Shown: one piece after another, positions 62,429-64,000 of the stretch
Layout: each line of letters begins with the position of its first letter
Numbering within the stretch: the stretch's first letter is position 1
Assembly (NCBI GenBank): GCA_003259005.1
Contig: QLII01000004.1
Location: forward strand, 37,755-101,754
Origin: Spirosoma telluris
GTDB taxonomy: Bacteria; Bacteroidota; Bacteroidia; Cytophagales; Spirosomataceae
Direction: 5' to 3'
Length of the DNA: 64,000 nt
Position numbers and translations under genes: made by a program
Notes under the pieces: model-generated
Databases searched by the model: none
What the model was told of the DNA's origin: nothing
Seen by the model: the letters and a program-made list of their open reading frames with translations, nothing else

Positions 62429-62785
62429 TTAGGGAGTAGGAAGCTGATGGAGATCACTAGGCGTAAGTATGCGTTGTAATTGATGGAGAAACTGGTCAAT
62501 TTGTGCCAATCGATCGACTGCGTTGCCTTGTTGATCCTGAGCAATGGCATAGTATTTACGGGTACGGCCCTCCACGATTTGAGTTTTGGTGATCAGCATA
62601 CCGTCGGCTTCCAGTTTGTACAATGCGGGATAAAGGGCCCCTTCGGTAATCTTGAGCTGGCCGTCGGTGATTTGCTTGACTTTTTGGCAAATTTCATAGC
62701 CGTACATCCACTCGGTGTCGGCCAGCAGTTTAAGGATGATGGCACTCAGACTGCCCTTAAGTAGCTGATGAGACGTAGTATTCAT
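62429..62785 (-). CDS. PadR-family transcriptional regulator (second)
   Basis: This winged-helix protein reads SHQLLKGSLSAIILKLLAD, YGYEICQKVKQITDGQLK, ITEGALYPALYKLEADGMLI and RTRKYYAIAQDQQG. That is the classical PadR core. The chosen start MNTTSH drops two doubtful residues. It forms a cassette with the membrane protein downstream and likely autoregulates it. Confidence 0.88.
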   Translation of the reverse strand: MNTTSHQLLKGSLSAIILKLLADTEWMYGYEICQKVKQITDGQLKITEGALYPALYKLEADGMLITKTQIVEGRTRKYYAIAQDQQGNAVDRLAQIDQFLHQLQRILTPSDLHQLPTP

Positions 62786-62799
62786 GCCCAAATATACTA

Positions 62800-63204
62800 G
62801 TATTTTTTATATACTACTGAATCTTGGGTATTATTTTTTTCATAGCTTATAAATCTCTCCCTGTTGAGACGAAGAAGTGTTTGTGTACCTGCTCATTAAT
62901 TTCTGCGTTTAAGGAGATTGTATAGCAAAGCGATATACGCCCCAAATTATAGCCCTTCTCAAGTGCCTAATTCATACGGACGACACTTCACTAAATAAGA
63001 GACGTCTATGGATACAATAAGCAGGGCCCACAGCCACAACTTTTTATTGAAGTGGCTGACCGATCTTTGTCGGCTGTCGTCTTCTATCGAGCTTTTAAGG
63101 CTATATTTGGACTGACACCACTCCGAAGATCGCCACAACAGCACGCCCTAATCCGGTAGTGGTAAGGCAAAAATTCGAGGCCATCATTCGTTAAATTTTA
63201 CCCA
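62800..63204. other. intergenic region, possible AraC remnant
   Basis: About 400 bases before the esterase gene. A short plus-strand stretch near 63045-63130 reads EVADRSLSAVVFYRAFKAIF and FGLTPLRRSP, like the end of an AraC HTH, with no start and no N-terminal part. It may be a decayed fragment. Otherwise only promoter sequence. Confidence 0.3.
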
Positions 63205-64000
63205 ATGAAGTTGTTGCTGTACTCCTTTCGATGGCTATCGATTCTGCTTATGTTTGTCGCTTCACCGGCAAAGTCTCAGTCTACGCAACCCTATAGCTAT
63301 CCAGCCAGCGAGGTGGTGATAATGCACTCCCATCTACTGAACGAAGAGCGTAAAGTGTATGTGCATTGCCCTAAATTGGACTCCACCAATAGAAACCAGC
63401 GATTTCCCGTCTTATACGTACTCGATGGTGACAATCATTTTGAACTGCTTGCTCAGTACGTCGATTATCTTTCTCGGCCCGATGTGATGGCCATGCCCAG
63501 GACAATCGTCATTGGTATCCCTAATACCAAACGAACCCGAGACCTTACCCCAAGCCATAGCGTCCTTAATTATGAGGGCAAACCCGATACTAGTGCGTAT
63601 CAAGGCAGTGGGGGCAACGAAAAATTTTTACAATTCATGGCGACCGAATTGATGCCCCTGATAGAGAAAACCTACCCAACCGCGGCTTATAAAATTTTGG
63701 CCGGGCACTCTTTTGGGGCCTTGCATCGCTGAATTGTCTGTTGACCCATCCCAATCTGTTTGATGCCTATATGGCCGTCAGTCCCTCGCTTTGGTGGGAC
63801 AAGGAGTATGTGTTGAAGATGACCGATGAAAAACTGAAAACCGGTTCAGCCTTAAACAAGCGGCTTTTTATTAGTGACGGAAATGAAGGGGGCCCTAATT
63901 CGTTTTTTCATAAGCATTTACTAAAGTTGGAGGCCACACTGGCTAAAAAAAGCTACAACGCCTGACTTATTTGTATAAGCATTACCCCAGCGAAACGCAC
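63205..64000 (+). CDS. alpha/beta hydrolase (esterase D/IroE-like), runs off the window, frameshifted
   Basis: A signal peptide (LLYSFRWLSILLMFVASPAKS) leads to an esterase fold: VYVHCPKLDSTNRNQRFPVL, VLYVLDGDNHFELL, VIVIGIPN-like TIVIGIPNTKRTRDLTP, the elbow ILAGHSFGG, and AVSPSLWWDKEYVL. Breaks at 63721 (GGGG) and 63964 (GCC) are single-base. It continues beyond base 64000. Family members hydrolyse siderophore or acyl esters. The substrate is unknown. Confidence 0.75.

Noticed and set aside
62959..63144. A 61-codon minus-strand ORF before the esterase
   Set aside because: Its translation is low-complexity and the plus strand shows an AraC-like HTH trace instead, so it is a shadow frame.

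Overview
The window looks like part of a large plasmid or chromid from a Spirosoma-like member of the Bacteroidota (Cytophagales). The support is a SusC-style TonB receptor, PadR/FtsX permease cassettes of the kind common in that group, a WG-repeat protein, little dependence on Shine-Dalgarno sites, and a complete plasmid core: a Rep_3/RepB-type initiator (46880-47948), an iteron origin (about 47985-48385), and a ParA/partner partition pair (40599-41640) among AT-rich repeats. No rRNA, tRNA or CRISPR array was seen.

Layout. 1-4.5 kb: WG-repeat protein, Fe/2OG dioxygenase, and a compact recombinase operon. 4.9-6.4 kb: an IS66 element with an 8-bp target duplication. 6.5-37.4 kb: an AT-rich island that reads as defence/conflict cargo. 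It holds a SIR2-like protein, a K+ channel, a trypsin-TPR-GreAB-PIN giant with an MBL hydrolase, an Eco57I-like methyltransferase facing a dual-GHKL kinase/receiver operon, a PIN toxin with a small antitoxin, a DUF6615-like nuclease candidate, a GAF kinase/receiver/MBL operon, and a gluzincin protease/MBL operon. Two identical IS3 copies each split one cargo gene. 37.7-39.5 kb: decayed transposases. 39.6-49.3 kb: plasmid maintenance, a serine recombinase and an AT-rich HEXXH cluster. 49.6-64 kb: GC-richer metabolic and envelope genes (FtsX permease with PadR, TonB receptor, YncE/phosphoesterase, two alpha/beta hydrolases, a PIN/antitoxin pair, a second PadR cassette).

How the genes may work together (inference). 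The central idea is that three MBL-fold hydrolases, none with ComEC-like membrane parts, each sit with a different sensing or proteolytic module: trypsin, two-component relay, and metalloprotease. This suggests MBL enzymes used as interchangeable effectors of conflict systems. The dual-GHKL/receiver operon next to an orphan methyltransferase is a fourth candidate.

Caution on the data. At least 20 genes are broken by apparent single-base losses in homopolymer runs, and adding one base restores the family-like protein. This looks like an unpolished long-read assembly, so I annotate those loci as one gene spanning the break. A smaller set (tpx, the ISAs1-, IS701- and IS630-like transposases, the TetR gene) carries true-looking nonsense changes or heavy decay.
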